From the NCBI RefSeq assembly GCF_016887565.1, contig NZ_CP069396.1:2011001-2075000 (forward strand): 64,000 nucleotides of DNA, given 5' to 3'. The notes below the pieces were generated by a model. The model had not been told where the DNA came from, searched no databases, and was given only the letters and a program-made list of their open reading frames with translations. Shown here piece after piece: positions 42,347 through 51,333 of the stretch (the first letter of the stretch is position 1; every line of letters begins with the position of its first letter). Position numbers and translations under genes: made by a program. The stretch comes from Archangium violaceum (GTDB lineage Bacteria > Myxococcota > Myxococcia > Myxococcales > Myxococcaceae).

Positions 42347-43849
42347 CTAACGGCCGACGTGCAGGGCGAGCCGCTTGCCGAAGACGCGGCGGAAGAGGCT
42401 CGTCTCCTGCTCCACGTTCCATAGCTCCAGGTCCACCGGCTGGCGGCTCTTGAGGTGCAGGGACACCGCGTCGCGGCCGTTGACGGCCCGCAGCTCCTTC
42501 ACCGGCTGGTGGTGACTGCTGTCCAGCGAGTTCGCCACGCGCAGCAGCGTCGCCAGCTTTCGCACCAGGCGTGCTTCCGCGGGGCTCAGCCCCTCCATCC
42601 CCGAGTGGTTCAGCTCGGGCGGGCTGCGTTGGTGGTAGCGCGCCACCCGCGCCACCAGCTCGCGCTCGCGATCCGCCAGACCCGGGATGTCGCCGTGGTG
42701 GATGAGGTAATAGGTGTGCTTGTGGTGGCGCTCGTAGCTGACGGCGTTGCCCACGTCGTGCAGCAGCGCGGCGGTCTCCAGGTACGGCCTGCACGAGAGC
42801 GGCAGGTTGTGCAGCGCGGCCAGATCGTCGAAGAGCGTGAGCGCGAGCTTCGCCACCTGGCGCGCGTGCTTCTCGTCGAACAGGAGGCGCCGCCCCATGG
42901 CCACCGCCGCGTCCGCCAACGAGTGGTCCTCGCGCGTCTCGTCCTGCCGGTACAGCAGGTCCACCAGCAGGCCATCGCGCAGGCCCCGGTTCACGGCGGT
43001 GACGCTCTCCACGCCCAGGTGCTTCGCCACCCGCTCGAGGATGGTGGCCCCCGCGACGATGATGTCCGCGCGCCTCGGGTCGAAGCGCTTGCGCCGCCGC
43101 TCCGGGGGCATCTCCGCCAGCGTCTCCACCGCCTGCTGCAACTGGCGCAGGGAGACGTGCCCGGTGCCCTCGCTGGCCGCGTAGCCCACCACCGCGTTGA
43201 TGGTCCCGGAGGAGCCCAGCGCCACCCGGGGCAGGTGGGCGAGGTGCTCGGGGAGGCCCTTGCGCATCTGCTCCTCCACGTAGCTGCGCATCAGCCGCAA
43301 CTGCTTGGGCGTCACCTTCCCGGCCGCGTCGAACATCTCCGTCAGCCGCACCGAGCCCAACGGCAGGCTCCACAGGTCATCCGGCCGCTCGCCCGTGGCG
43401 ATGGCCACCTCGGTGGAGCCCCCGCCGATGTCCACCAGCAGCGAGCGCGTCTGGGGCGGCTTGCGGTGCAGCACCCCCAGGCAGATGAGGCGCGCCTCCT
43501 CCTTGCCGCTCACCACCTCCAGGTTCAGCCCCGCCTCGTCGCGCACCCGCTGGACGATCTCATCGCGGTTGCGCGCGTCGCGCATCGCGCTGGTGGCCAC
43601 CGCCCGCACCCGCGCCTTGTGCCGCCGGCACAGCGCCGCGTAGCGCCGCAGCGTGGACAGCAGGCGATCCGCCGTCTCCTTCGGCATCTCACCGCTGGAG
43701 AAGACACCCTCTCCAGGGCGGATGGGGTCTCGCTCCTGGTGCAGGGTCTCGAGCGAGCCATCGGCATCCGGCCGGGCCAGCTCCAGGCGCACGGCGTTGG
43801 TACCCACGTCAATGGCGGCGAGTACGGGCTGTAGGGACGAGGTGGGCAT
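42347..43849 (-). CDS. ppx: Exopolyphosphatase (Ppx/GppA) with C-terminal HD domain
   Basis: A 500-residue Ppx/GppA phosphatase that removes terminal phosphates from polyphosphate or pppGpp. The actin-like ATPase fold shows AAIDVGTNAVRLELA, the catalytic Glu region AVATSAMRDARNRDE, and VDIGGGSTEVAIATG. From about residue 315 an HD-type domain follows (AALLHDVGNAVSYERHHKHT), normal for the long form of the family. It is divergent from ppk, 99 bases apart, so the synthesising and degrading enzymes of polyphosphate probably share control. Confidence 0.94.
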   Translation of the reverse strand: MPTSSLQPVLAAIDVGTNAVRLELARPDADGSLETLHQERDPIRPGEGVFSSGEMPKETADRLLSTLRRYAALCRRHKARVRAVATSAMRDARNRDEIVQRVRDEAGLNLEVVSGKEEARLICLGVLHRKPPQTRSLLVDIGGGSTEVAIATGERPDDLWSLPLGSVRLTEMFDAAGKVTPKQLRLMRSYVEEQMRKGLPEHLAHLPRVALGSSGTINAVVGYAASEGTGHVSLRQLQQAVETLAEMPPERRRKRFDPRRADIIVAGATILERVAKHLGVESVTAVNRGLRDGLLVDLLYRQDETREDHSLADAAVAMGRRLLFDEKHARQVAKLALTLFDDLAALHNLPLSCRPYLETAALLHDVGNAVSYERHHKHTYYLIHHGDIPGLADRERELVARVARYHQRSPPELNHSGMEGLSPAEARLVRKLATLLRVANSLDSSHHQPVKELRAVNGRDAVSLHLKSRQPVDLELWNVEQETSLFRRVFGKRLALHVGR

Positions 43850-43948
43850 GGGTTCAGGATTTGAGAAAGGTTGCGGCTCGAAGCATGGGGCCCTCTGCCG
43901 GGCCGGCCCATCTTCTAATAGAGTTTCGTGACAGCTCCGTGACGTGAC

Positions 43949-46135
43949 GTGTCAGACCACCTGCAAGACTCTCAGGCCGTGCAATTCAACGATCCACAGC
44001 TCTTCATCAACCGAGAGCTGTCGTGGCTGGCCTTCAACGAGCGGGTGCTGGACGACGCCCGTGACCGTGAGCTCCCTCTCTACGAGCGATTGAAGTTCTT
44101 CGCCATCGCTTCCTCGAACCTGGACGAGTTCTTCATGGTCCGCGTGGCGGGCCTGAAGCAGCAGCTGGCCAGCGGCGTGGCCGAGACGGCCGCGGACGGC
44201 ATGCTGCCCGCGGAGCAGCTCAGCGCCATCAGCGAGCGCGTCCACAGGCTGGTGGACTCGGCCTCGCGCCTCTGGGTGGAGGAGCTCCAGCCCGGGCTGA
44301 CGGCCGCGGGCGTCAGCGTCCTCACCCGGGACAAGCTGACGGCGGAGCAGAAGGCGGCCGCGCGCACCTGGTTCACCACCTCCGTCTTCCCGGCCCTCAC
44401 CCCGCTGGCGGTGGATCCGGGCCACCCCTTTCCCCACCTGCGCAACAAGTCCCTCAACGTGGCGGTGCTGCTGCGGCGCGAGGGCCCCAAGCGCCGGCGC
44501 AACGCGCGCAGCTCCTCGCTGGCCGTGGTGCAGGTGCCCAGCGTGCTCCGCCAGCTGGTGCCCATGCCGGTGGACAAGGGCCTCGCGTTCCTGCTGCTGG
44601 GCGAGGTCATCGCCCTGTGCGCGGCCGACCTCTTCCCCGGCTACGTGGTGGAGCACACCACCGCCTTCCGCGTGACGCGCAACTGGGACCTCAACGTGGA
44701 CGATGAGGAGAGCGAGGATCTGCTCTCCACCATCCAGGACGAGCTGCGCCGGCGGGACCGGGGCGCCGCGGTGCGCCTGGAGCTGGACGCCTCGGCCAGC
44801 CCTCAAATCGAGTCCCTGCTCACCGCGGCCCTGAAGCTGGGGCCCATGGATGTGTACCGGCAGCAGGCGCCGTTGCAGCCCTCGGATTTGATGGGGCTCC
44901 TGGATGTCGAGCCCCGGCCGGAGTTGCGCGTGGAGCCCTTCGTGCCCGCTGTGCCTCCGGTGCTGCGCGACGTCGAGTCGCTCTTCGGGGTCGTCGCCGA
45001 ACGGGACATCCTCCTGCACCACCCCTACGAGTCCTTCGACCCGGTGGTGCGCTTGCTGGAGGAGGCCGCGGAGGATCCGGATGTCCTGGCCATCAAGCAG
45101 ACGCTGTACCGCACCAGTGGGGACAGTCCCATTGCCCGGGCGCTGTCGCGCGCGGTGGAGAACGGCAAGCAGGTGGCGGTGCTGGTGGAGATAAAAGCCC
45201 GCCTGGACGAGGCCAACAACATCGCCTGGGCGCGGAAGATGGAGGAGAGCGGGGTGCACGTCGTCTACGGCCTCATCGGCCTGAAGACGCACGCCAAGGT
45301 GGTGCTGGTGGTGCGCCGTGAGGGCAACGGCATCCGCCGTTACGTGCACCTGGGCACGGGCAACTACAACCCCCACACCGCGCGCCTGTACACGGACCTG
45401 TCGCTCTTCACCTCGCGCGAGGAGATAGCGGACGACGTCAGCGCGCTCTTCAACATGCTCACCGGCTACGCGGTGGCGCCGCAGTGGAAGCGGCTGGCGG
45501 TGGCGCCCATGGGCCTGCAGGAGCGGGTGCTCTCGCTCATCCAGCGCGAGGCGGAGAAGGCCCGGCGCGGCGAGCCCGCGCGCATCGTGGCGAAGATGAA
45601 CTCGCTGGTGGACGCCACCGTCATCCGCGCCCTCTACGCGGCCAGCCAGGCGGGGGTGGACATCGACCTGCTGGTGCGAGGCATCTGCTGCCTGCGGCCG
45701 GGAGGGCCGGGCGTGAGCGAGCGCATCCGCGTGACGAGCGTGGTGGACCGCTTCCTGGAGCACAGCCGGGTGTTCGCCTTCGGAGCGGGTGCCAACCCGG
45801 AGGTGTGGATGAGCAGCGCGGACTGGATGCCGCGCAACTTCCTGCGCCGCGTGGAGGTGATGTTCCCCGTGGAGGACCCGGCCATCCGCCAGCGGTTGCT
45901 GGACGAGGTGCTGGGCGTCGCGCTCGCGGACAACGTGAAGGCGCGGAGGCTGCAGGTGGACGGCTCCTACGTGCCGGTGGGAAGGAATGGACACCAGGTG
46001 CGCAGCCAGTCGGTGCTGATGGAGCGGGCGAAGCGCAACAGCCACCAGGACCCCAAGCCGTTGGAGGCGCTGCGCCACGCCACGGCCCCGGATGCGCCCA
46101 CGCCCTCACGGCAGGTGCCGCAGACTTCGGGGTGA
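43949..46135 (+). CDS. ppk: Polyphosphate kinase 1
   Basis: A 728-residue PPK1, which makes polyphosphate from ATP. The N-terminal FINRELSWLAFNERVLDDA and SSNLDEFFMVRVAGLKQQ are signature stretches. The catalytic domain has YVHLGTGNYNPHTARLYTD, whose His (about 467) corresponds to the autophosphorylated histidine, and IDLLVRGICCLRPG further on. The length is standard plus a 30-residue C-terminal tail. It starts at a GTG at 43949 and is divergent from ppx. Confidence 0.96.
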   Translation: MSDHLQDSQAVQFNDPQLFINRELSWLAFNERVLDDARDRELPLYERLKFFAIASSNLDEFFMVRVAGLKQQLASGVAETAADGMLPAEQLSAISERVHRLVDSASRLWVEELQPGLTAAGVSVLTRDKLTAEQKAAARTWFTTSVFPALTPLAVDPGHPFPHLRNKSLNVAVLLRREGPKRRRNARSSSLAVVQVPSVLRQLVPMPVDKGLAFLLLGEVIALCAADLFPGYVVEHTTAFRVTRNWDLNVDDEESEDLLSTIQDELRRRDRGAAVRLELDASASPQIESLLTAALKLGPMDVYRQQAPLQPSDLMGLLDVEPRPELRVEPFVPAVPPVLRDVESLFGVVAERDILLHHPYESFDPVVRLLEEAAEDPDVLAIKQTLYRTSGDSPIARALSRAVENGKQVAVLVEIKARLDEANNIAWARKMEESGVHVVYGLIGLKTHAKVVLVVRREGNGIRRYVHLGTGNYNPHTARLYTDLSLFTSREEIADDVSALFNMLTGYAVAPQWKRLAVAPMGLQERVLSLIQREAEKARRGEPARIVAKMNSLVDATVIRALYAASQAGVDIDLLVRGICCLRPGGPGVSERIRVTSVVDRFLEHSRVFAFGAGANPEVWMSSADWMPRNFLRRVEVMFPVEDPAIRQRLLDEVLGVALADNVKARRLQVDGSYVPVGRNGHQVRSQSVLMERAKRNSHQDPKPLEALRHATAPDAPTPSRQVPQTSG

Positions 46136-46142
46136 CGCGCGC

Positions 46143-46976
46143 CTAATGCATCCCGAGCTCATGGTCCCAGTCATATAACTTCTCGAGAAGATCCGATGTG
46201 CACGCGCCAGACACCCGCTCGAAAGCCAGTGGGTCGAGTGTTGTCAGTCGCTGGCGCTGGAAGGTGGGATGGGCCACCACGTCCCGGTGCTTCAGGTTTC
46301 GTGCATGCGCGAGTGCCCGAGGCATTTCCCGGAAGATGGCCTCGATGCTGTCTTCCCGCGTGGCTCGTGCCATGTGACCTGCCGCCGTCTCCAGGCGTGC
46401 GCGCACCGAGGCTTCTTCGCCCACCGGGCACCATGCATCCATGGCCCAGTCACAGGCTGCGGTCATCAGTTCCTCGAGCGTGAGCGCGGCATTCGGAGAA
46501 CTGAAGAGGTAGCGAGCGGACTGGAGGGTTTCCCAGAAGCGCAGCACCGCCTGGAGGCGCAGCGCCATGCGCTCCGCACTCCTTGGGGCCTCCAGCGAAG
46601 TCGCGAAGTACAGCGCGCCCCAGGGCGTCTCGCGGAAGAACGCCTCGTAGGCATCCCTCATGGGAAATGTGTTCTGCCAGTCCAGGGCTTCGGACATACC
46701 GCTCATGACATGGGACACCATGTACAGCCGCCAAGCCGGGCGCTCGCGAGCGAAGTCGACGACCTCGTGCGCAATCACCACCTCACCGGGGGGCACCACC
46801 AGCGTCTCGAGAGGAGCGGGAAAGGAGCTATTCTTCAAATACTGTTCGCCGCATCGCAGGCCCTCCTTCCGCGTCTTCTGGTGGACGGCGGAATAGGTGC
46901 CATGCAGGAAGGACGGCATTCGCAGCGAAGAAGGCTGTCCAAGCGACATGGTGTGCGTCCTACCAAATCGGGTCAT
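46143..46976 (-). CDS. Unknown protein coupled to the PD-(D/E)xK lipoprotein
   Basis: A 277-residue soluble protein with no recognised family; it is rich in Arg, Glu and aromatic residues and appears mostly helical (AFFRETPWGALYFATS, RMALRLQAVLRFWETLQSAR). Its ATG at 46976 overlaps the stop of the lipoprotein gene by one base (TGATG), so it is made together with it. An intracellular, Cys-poor protein tightly coupled to a putative exported nuclease would fit an immunity or chaperone role, which is inference. An in-frame GTG one codon earlier is possible. Confidence 0.7.
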   Translation of the reverse strand: MTRFGRTHTMSLGQPSSLRMPSFLHGTYSAVHQKTRKEGLRCGEQYLKNSSFPAPLETLVVPPGEVVIAHEVVDFARERPAWRLYMVSHVMSGMSEALDWQNTFPMRDAYEAFFRETPWGALYFATSLEAPRSAERMALRLQAVLRFWETLQSARYLFSSPNAALTLEELMTAACDWAMDAWCPVGEEASVRARLETAAGHMARATREDSIEAIFREMPRALAHARNLKHRDVVAHPTFQRQRLTTLDPLAFERVSGACTSDLLEKLYDWDHELGMH

Positions 46977-48013
46977 CACCGAGGAAGGGACATTCCCGTG
47001 GCAGCTAGCAGCTGGGCTGGGGGCACGGAGGGGGGTGGTCTCGCGGGGAATGGGATGACCTGTCCACCTCCCTGGGTGGGCGGCTGCTGGGCTCCCGAGC
47101 CCGAGCCCATCCGGCCTGTAATCGCACCCGAGAAGAACGCTGTCGCTGTGTTGCCGATGACCTCGATGACGATGCCAACGGCTCCGCTGAAGGTGGCGAG
47201 CCGTTCACGTCGACTGACCATTCCCTCCACGGCCTGTCCCACCCACCCACCATACTGCCGCATCTCCTCCTCGGTGAGCTCCACCCATTGCCCCGCCTCA
47301 TACGCCGCTGCGGCTGATTCGAAGCGTTGCTGGCTACGGGTCCATCGATACTGGACCACTCCAGGCTCGGTGGTCTGCCATCCCAGGTGCCAGATGTAGT
47401 GTCCCCGGGCAAAGCAGATGAGGATTTCGCCGCTGAAATCCGTGCCACCTGTGAAGGGTCTTCCGACCAGGAGGGTCCGGTTCAGTGCGGTCAGGTAGGT
47501 CCGTGCCTCCTCGCGCCCTTCCTGGAGGCCCTGCGCATTCCAGGGTTTGATCTCGAAGAGGCTCCGACTGGTGACGTCGGTGATGTCCGGGCGCAGACCT
47601 CGCTCGTCCGGGCGCAGTTGGGACGCGTTCCCGAGCCTTGCTTTCTCGATGATGGAGGGGAGGGTCTCGGTGTTGAAGAAGGCAATACTTCGCGGGTGAT
47701 TCACTTTGTAGATGTAAGCAATCATCCGGTGCGAAGCGTTTCCAAGGAAGAGTTTCCAAGACATCTCCGAATCCGGATTCCGGCCGGGGACGTTGTAACC
47801 CTGGACATTTGGGCCGGTGGGCTCCCCACCCGTCGTCGGGCTGTCGCTCATGGCCAGCAGGAGTCGCGGTGCCGGAGCTGGACCTGACGGAGAGTTGAGC
47901 CATGACACCTCCTGGCCCCTCGCGGAAGGAGTCCACCTCTTGGAGATGTTGGTGCAGCCGACGAGCACCCCTACGAGGAACAGGGCCGCCCAATACCGCA
48001 TGGCTCGCGACAT
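46976..48013 (-). CDS. Lipoprotein with PD-(D/E)xK nuclease-like motif
   Basis: A 345-residue lipoprotein. The signal ends in LVGVLVGC (Cys20 lipidated). In the middle, RPDITDVTSRSLFEIKPW (about 141-158) has the PD...ExK arrangement (Asp143, Glu154, Lys156) of PD-(D/E)xK nucleases, followed by the helix EGREEARTYLTALNRTL usual after that motif. The last 100 residues include a hydrophobic stretch (FSGAVGIVIEVIGNTATAFF) and a Pro-rich tail. The ATG at 48013 is used; 48001 is the next. A lipid-anchored nuclease followed by a coupled partner suggests a contact-type toxin and immunity, but this is not proven. Confidence 0.7.
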   Translation of the reverse strand: MSRAMRYWAALFLVGVLVGCTNISKRWTPSARGQEVSWLNSPSGPAPAPRLLLAMSDSPTTGGEPTGPNVQGYNVPGRNPDSEMSWKLFLGNASHRMIAYIYKVNHPRSIAFFNTETLPSIIEKARLGNASQLRPDERGLRPDITDVTSRSLFEIKPWNAQGLQEGREEARTYLTALNRTLLVGRPFTGGTDFSGEILICFARGHYIWHLGWQTTEPGVVQYRWTRSQQRFESAAAAYEAGQWVELTEEEMRQYGGWVGQAVEGMVSRRERLATFSGAVGIVIEVIGNTATAFFSGAITGRMGSGSGAQQPPTQGGGQVIPFPARPPPSVPPAQLLAATGMSLPR

Positions 48014-48300
48014 GGACGGATGCCAGACGGCTGCTCTCACGGTCTCCTCCCGCTCCACTCCCGGACGGGTGCGGAGTGCGCTGCAGTAGACGCCGGACTG
48101 AACCCCGGGTGAAGAGCGCTCGCTCCCCTGGTTTGTCCCGCCCCGGGGGCTTCGCCGGAAGCGTCGAGCAGATGACGGAGGGGCGCGAAGCGTTTCGTTT
48201 CGGCTGGTTGCCGTCGTCGACCCCATGCCCATCTTGGGGGACTGCGGTCACCTCATGCGACACCGGGGGCCATCTGTTCGTGCTGTGTGGGGAGACGGGA

Positions 48301-49374
48301 GTGTCCGAGCAGCCAGGCATGGAGAGCGTTCTCGATTTCCTCACGGTTCCCGTGGTCCGGCTCGAAGAGGGGTCCGCGCGCGTCCTGTTCACCAACGCGG
48401 CGGCACGGGCGCTTCCCTTCTCCCTGGTGCCTCCCACCGCCGCGCTCGATGCCGAGGGCGCTCCCCTCCCACCCGAGCAACACCCGGTGCAGCGGGCCGC
48501 GCGAGGTGAACAGCTGGAGGGGGAGTTGTTCCGCTGGGTGACGCCCGAGGGAGTCCGCACGTTCGTGATTCACTCCCGGGTGGACCGCTCCCGCTCGCCG
48601 GGCGTGGTGACGCTGACCTTCCAGGACATCAGCCCTTGGCGGCACGCGGAAGAGGACCTGCGGCGGGCGCTCGAGGCCCGCGACAGCTTCCTGTCCGTGG
48701 CCTCGCACGAGCTCAAGTCCCCCATCACCGTGCTCCAGCTCGTGCTGGAGCGCCTGCAGCGGGGCGCCCGCCGCGAGACGGAGTTGTCGGGGAGCCAGGT
48801 GGCCGAGAGGTTGGAGCCCGCCCTGCGGCAGGTGCGCCGGCTGGGCGTGCTGGTACAGAACCTGCTCGACGTGAGCCGCGCCCGCAACAACCACTTCGTG
48901 TTGGACCGTGAGCGCTTCGAGCTGGGCTCCCTGGTGCGCGAGGTGTGCGAGCGCTTCACCGAGCAGTCCCGGCAGGCGGGTTCGACGCTGGTGGCGGAGG
49001 ACTGTCCTCTGGTCGAGGTCCACTGGGACAGACTGCGGGTGGAGCAGGCTCTCAGCAACCTGGTCACCAACGCCATCAAGTATGGCGCGGGCGGGCCCAT
49101 CTCGGTGCGTGCCGAGCTCCAGGACGGGGCGGTGTCCCTGCGGGTGGAGGACCGGGGCATCGGCGTGACCGATGGAGACAGGGAGCGCATCTTCAACCCG
49201 TTCGAGCGGGCCGCCTCGGGCCACCGCGTGGAGAGCCTGGGGCTCGGCCTGTACATCGTCCGGGAGATTGCCCGTGCCCATGGGGGCACGGTGGGTGTGT
49301 CGGGGCGGGAGGGTGGAGGTTCCTGCTTCACGATCCGCCTGCCGGTGGAGGTGACGGAGGTGGTCAGTGAGTGA
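48301..49374 (+). CDS. PAS-containing sensor histidine kinase
   Basis: A 357-residue soluble histidine kinase. A PAS-like fold occupies about 5-120 (LDFLTVPVVRLEEGSARVLF...GVVTLTFQDISPWR). The H-box is SVASHELKSPITVLQ with an intact His-Glu pair. The ATPase domain has NLVTNAIKYGAGG (N-box), VEDRGIGVTD (G1) and GLGLYIVREIARAHGG (G2). The GTG at 48301 has GGGGAGACGGGA before it. Its end overlaps the start of the KaiC-like gene by 8 bases, and a lone receiver gene follows that one, so the three are a signalling operon. Confidence 0.9.
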   Translation: MSEQPGMESVLDFLTVPVVRLEEGSARVLFTNAAARALPFSLVPPTAALDAEGAPLPPEQHPVQRAARGEQLEGELFRWVTPEGVRTFVIHSRVDRSRSPGVVTLTFQDISPWRHAEEDLRRALEARDSFLSVASHELKSPITVLQLVLERLQRGARRETELSGSQVAERLEPALRQVRRLGVLVQNLLDVSRARNNHFVLDRERFELGSLVREVCERFTEQSRQAGSTLVAEDCPLVEVHWDRLRVEQALSNLVTNAIKYGAGGPISVRAELQDGAVSLRVEDRGIGVTDGDRERIFNPFERAASGHRVESLGLGLYIVREIARAHGGTVGVSGREGGGSCFTIRLPVEVTEVVSE

Positions 49375-50965
49375 GTCCCGGAACGAGGGCGAGGGCGGCG
49401 GGGGTGGGGAGGCGCGGGTCCAGACGGGCATCCGGCGCCTGGACTTCATCCTCAAGGGGGGGTTCAAGGCGGGCGGGGCCTATGCCGTGATGGGGCCGCC
49501 AGGCAGCGGGAAGACCATCTTCGCCAACCAGTTGTGCTGCAATCACATCGAGATGCAGGGCGGACGGTGCGTCTACATGACCCTGCTCGTCGAGTCGCAC
49601 GCGAAGATGGTGGCGCACCTCTCCTCGCTGCGCTTCTTCAAGCAGGAGTACCTCCCCGACAGGCTCTACTACATCAGTGGCTATCAGGAGGTGCGTGAGG
49701 AGGGCTTCACCGGACTGCTCGAGCTCATCCGCCGCACGCTGCGCGAGCGCAAGGCGACCCTCTTCGTCATCGATGGCATGGAGAGCGCGGAGCAGTTCTC
49801 CTCCAGTCCCCAGGCCTACCGGGAGTTCGTGCACGCGCTCCAGACCGCGGCCAACCTGCTGGGCTGCACCACGCTGCTGCTCTCCAACCTGCGCTCGCGC
49901 TCGCACGTGGAGAACGCGCTGGTGGATGGTGTCATCGAGCTGTCCGACCAGCTCATCGGGCCGCGCGCCGTGCGCGAGCTGACGGTGCACAAGTTCCGCG
50001 GCAGCGACTACCTCCGGGGCCGTCACGAGGTGGAGATCACCAACGATGGGCTGATCATCCACCCTCGCACGGAGATTCAATTCAGCAAGCCGCCCGAGCA
50101 GGCTCGAGAGCAGCGCATCCGCATGGGGTTCGGCCTGAAGCGGCTGGACGAGATGGTCGGTGGGGGCGTGCCCTCGGGCTCCACCGTCGCCCTGGTGGGG
50201 GCGCCAGGGACGGGCAAGACGCTGCTGGGCCTCTCCTTCCTGGTGGAGGGGGCACGCCAGGGCCAGCGCGGGACGTACTTCGGGTTCTACGAGCCGCCGC
50301 CCCGCCTCATCGAGAAGGCCGAGGACGTGGGCATCCCCCTGGAGCGCTACGTGAAGAACGGCCGCATCACGCTGGAGTGGCAGCCGCCGCTGGAGCACTT
50401 CATGGACTCGCTGGCGGAGCAGCTCCTGGAGAAGCTGCGGCTCGATGAGAAGCACACGGAGCGCCGGCGCCTGTTCATCGACGGGGCCGAGGGCTTTCGC
50501 GCGGCGGCGGTGTATGCGGACCGCATCCCCCGCTTCCTGTCGGCCCTCACCAACCAGCTCCGCATGCAGGATGTGACGACCGTCATCACCGACGAGCTGG
50601 ATCTCTTCCATCCCGAGCTCGACCTGCCCACCCCCGAGCTGGCCAACGTGGTGGAGACGGTGGTGGTGTTGCGCTACCTGGAGCTGCGCTCGCAGATGTT
50701 CCGGCTGCTCTCCGTCATGAAGATGCGCGAGAGCGCCTATGACACCTCGTTGCGAGAGTTCCGCATCACCTCCAACGGCATCGACGTCGCCGAGTCCTTC
50801 GAGAGCGCCGAGGTCCTCCTCAGCGGGCACGCGCGCGTGCGCGACGGAGACGGGAAGGGGAGAGGGACGGGAGACAAGCCTCCCCGGACCCGGAAGGCAA
50901 CGACGCGGCGGACGGCGGTCAAGCGCGCCGGCAGGTCAGGCAAGGGCGGCGGGGGCAAGCGGTGA
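49367..50965 (+). CDS. kaiC: KaiC-like two-domain RecA ATPase
   Basis: A 532-residue KaiC-family protein with two RecA/DnaB-like repeats. The first has a Walker A at GPPGSGKT (Lys49) and the second at GAPGTGKT (Lys284). The strand after Walker A, which in clock KaiC carries a Glu-Glu pair, is YMTLLVES in the first repeat and YFGFYEPP in the second, so the catalytic acids differ from the cyanobacterial protein. No kaiA or kaiB is next to it, so it is best seen as a signalling KaiC paralogue. It overlaps both neighbours (8 and 4 bases). The tail is basic and Gly-rich. Confidence 0.92.
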   Translation: MSESRNEGEGGGGGEARVQTGIRRLDFILKGGFKAGGAYAVMGPPGSGKTIFANQLCCNHIEMQGGRCVYMTLLVESHAKMVAHLSSLRFFKQEYLPDRLYYISGYQEVREEGFTGLLELIRRTLRERKATLFVIDGMESAEQFSSSPQAYREFVHALQTAANLLGCTTLLLSNLRSRSHVENALVDGVIELSDQLIGPRAVRELTVHKFRGSDYLRGRHEVEITNDGLIIHPRTEIQFSKPPEQAREQRIRMGFGLKRLDEMVGGGVPSGSTVALVGAPGTGKTLLGLSFLVEGARQGQRGTYFGFYEPPPRLIEKAEDVGIPLERYVKNGRITLEWQPPLEHFMDSLAEQLLEKLRLDEKHTERRRLFIDGAEGFRAAAVYADRIPRFLSALTNQLRMQDVTTVITDELDLFHPELDLPTPELANVVETVVVLRYLELRSQMFRLLSVMKMRESAYDTSLREFRITSNGIDVAESFESAEVLLSGHARVRDGDGKGRGTGDKPPRTRKATTRRTAVKRAGRSGKGGGGKR

Positions 50966-51327
50966 AGAACATCCTGGTCGTCGAGGACGAGTTCGACGTG
51001 CAACAGGTCGTGGCCGACGTCCTGCGGGACGAGGGCTACGAGGTCGCCGTCTGCGGGAATGGCCGGGAGGCCCTCGAATATCTGCGCAAGCACCGCCCGG
51101 ACGTCGTCGTCATGGACGTGATGATGCCCATCCTCTCCGGGCCGCAGGTGCTCGAGCAGATGGCGAAGAGTCCCGAGCTGAAGGGCGTGCCCGTCATCCT
51201 CATGAGTGAGATTTCACCGCCGGAGTCGGAGCCGCGGCGCTGGCGCTCCTTCTTGAGGAAACCCTTCCGGCTCGAGCAGCTCCTGGACGCGGTGTCCCGG
51301 GTGTCCGGGGTGATGGGCAGGGCCTGA
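50962..51327 (+). CDS. Single-domain response regulator
   Basis: A 121-residue CheY-like receiver: ILVVEDEFDVQ (acidic pocket), VVVMDVMMPIL (phospho-acceptor Asp about 53), Ser at LMSEIS and the Lys of FLRKPFRLEQ. It starts at a GTG that overlaps the KaiC stop (GTGA). With no output domain it presumably relays phosphate or acts by binding, and its partner is probably the kinase two genes upstream, via KaiC. Its stop is 7 bases from the convergent PLD gene end. Confidence 0.92.
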   Translation: MKNILVVEDEFDVQQVVADVLRDEGYEVAVCGNGREALEYLRKHRPDVVVMDVMMPILSGPQVLEQMAKSPELKGVPVILMSEISPPESEPRRWRSFLRKPFRLEQLLDAVSRVSGVMGRA

Positions 51328-51333
51328 GGGCCG

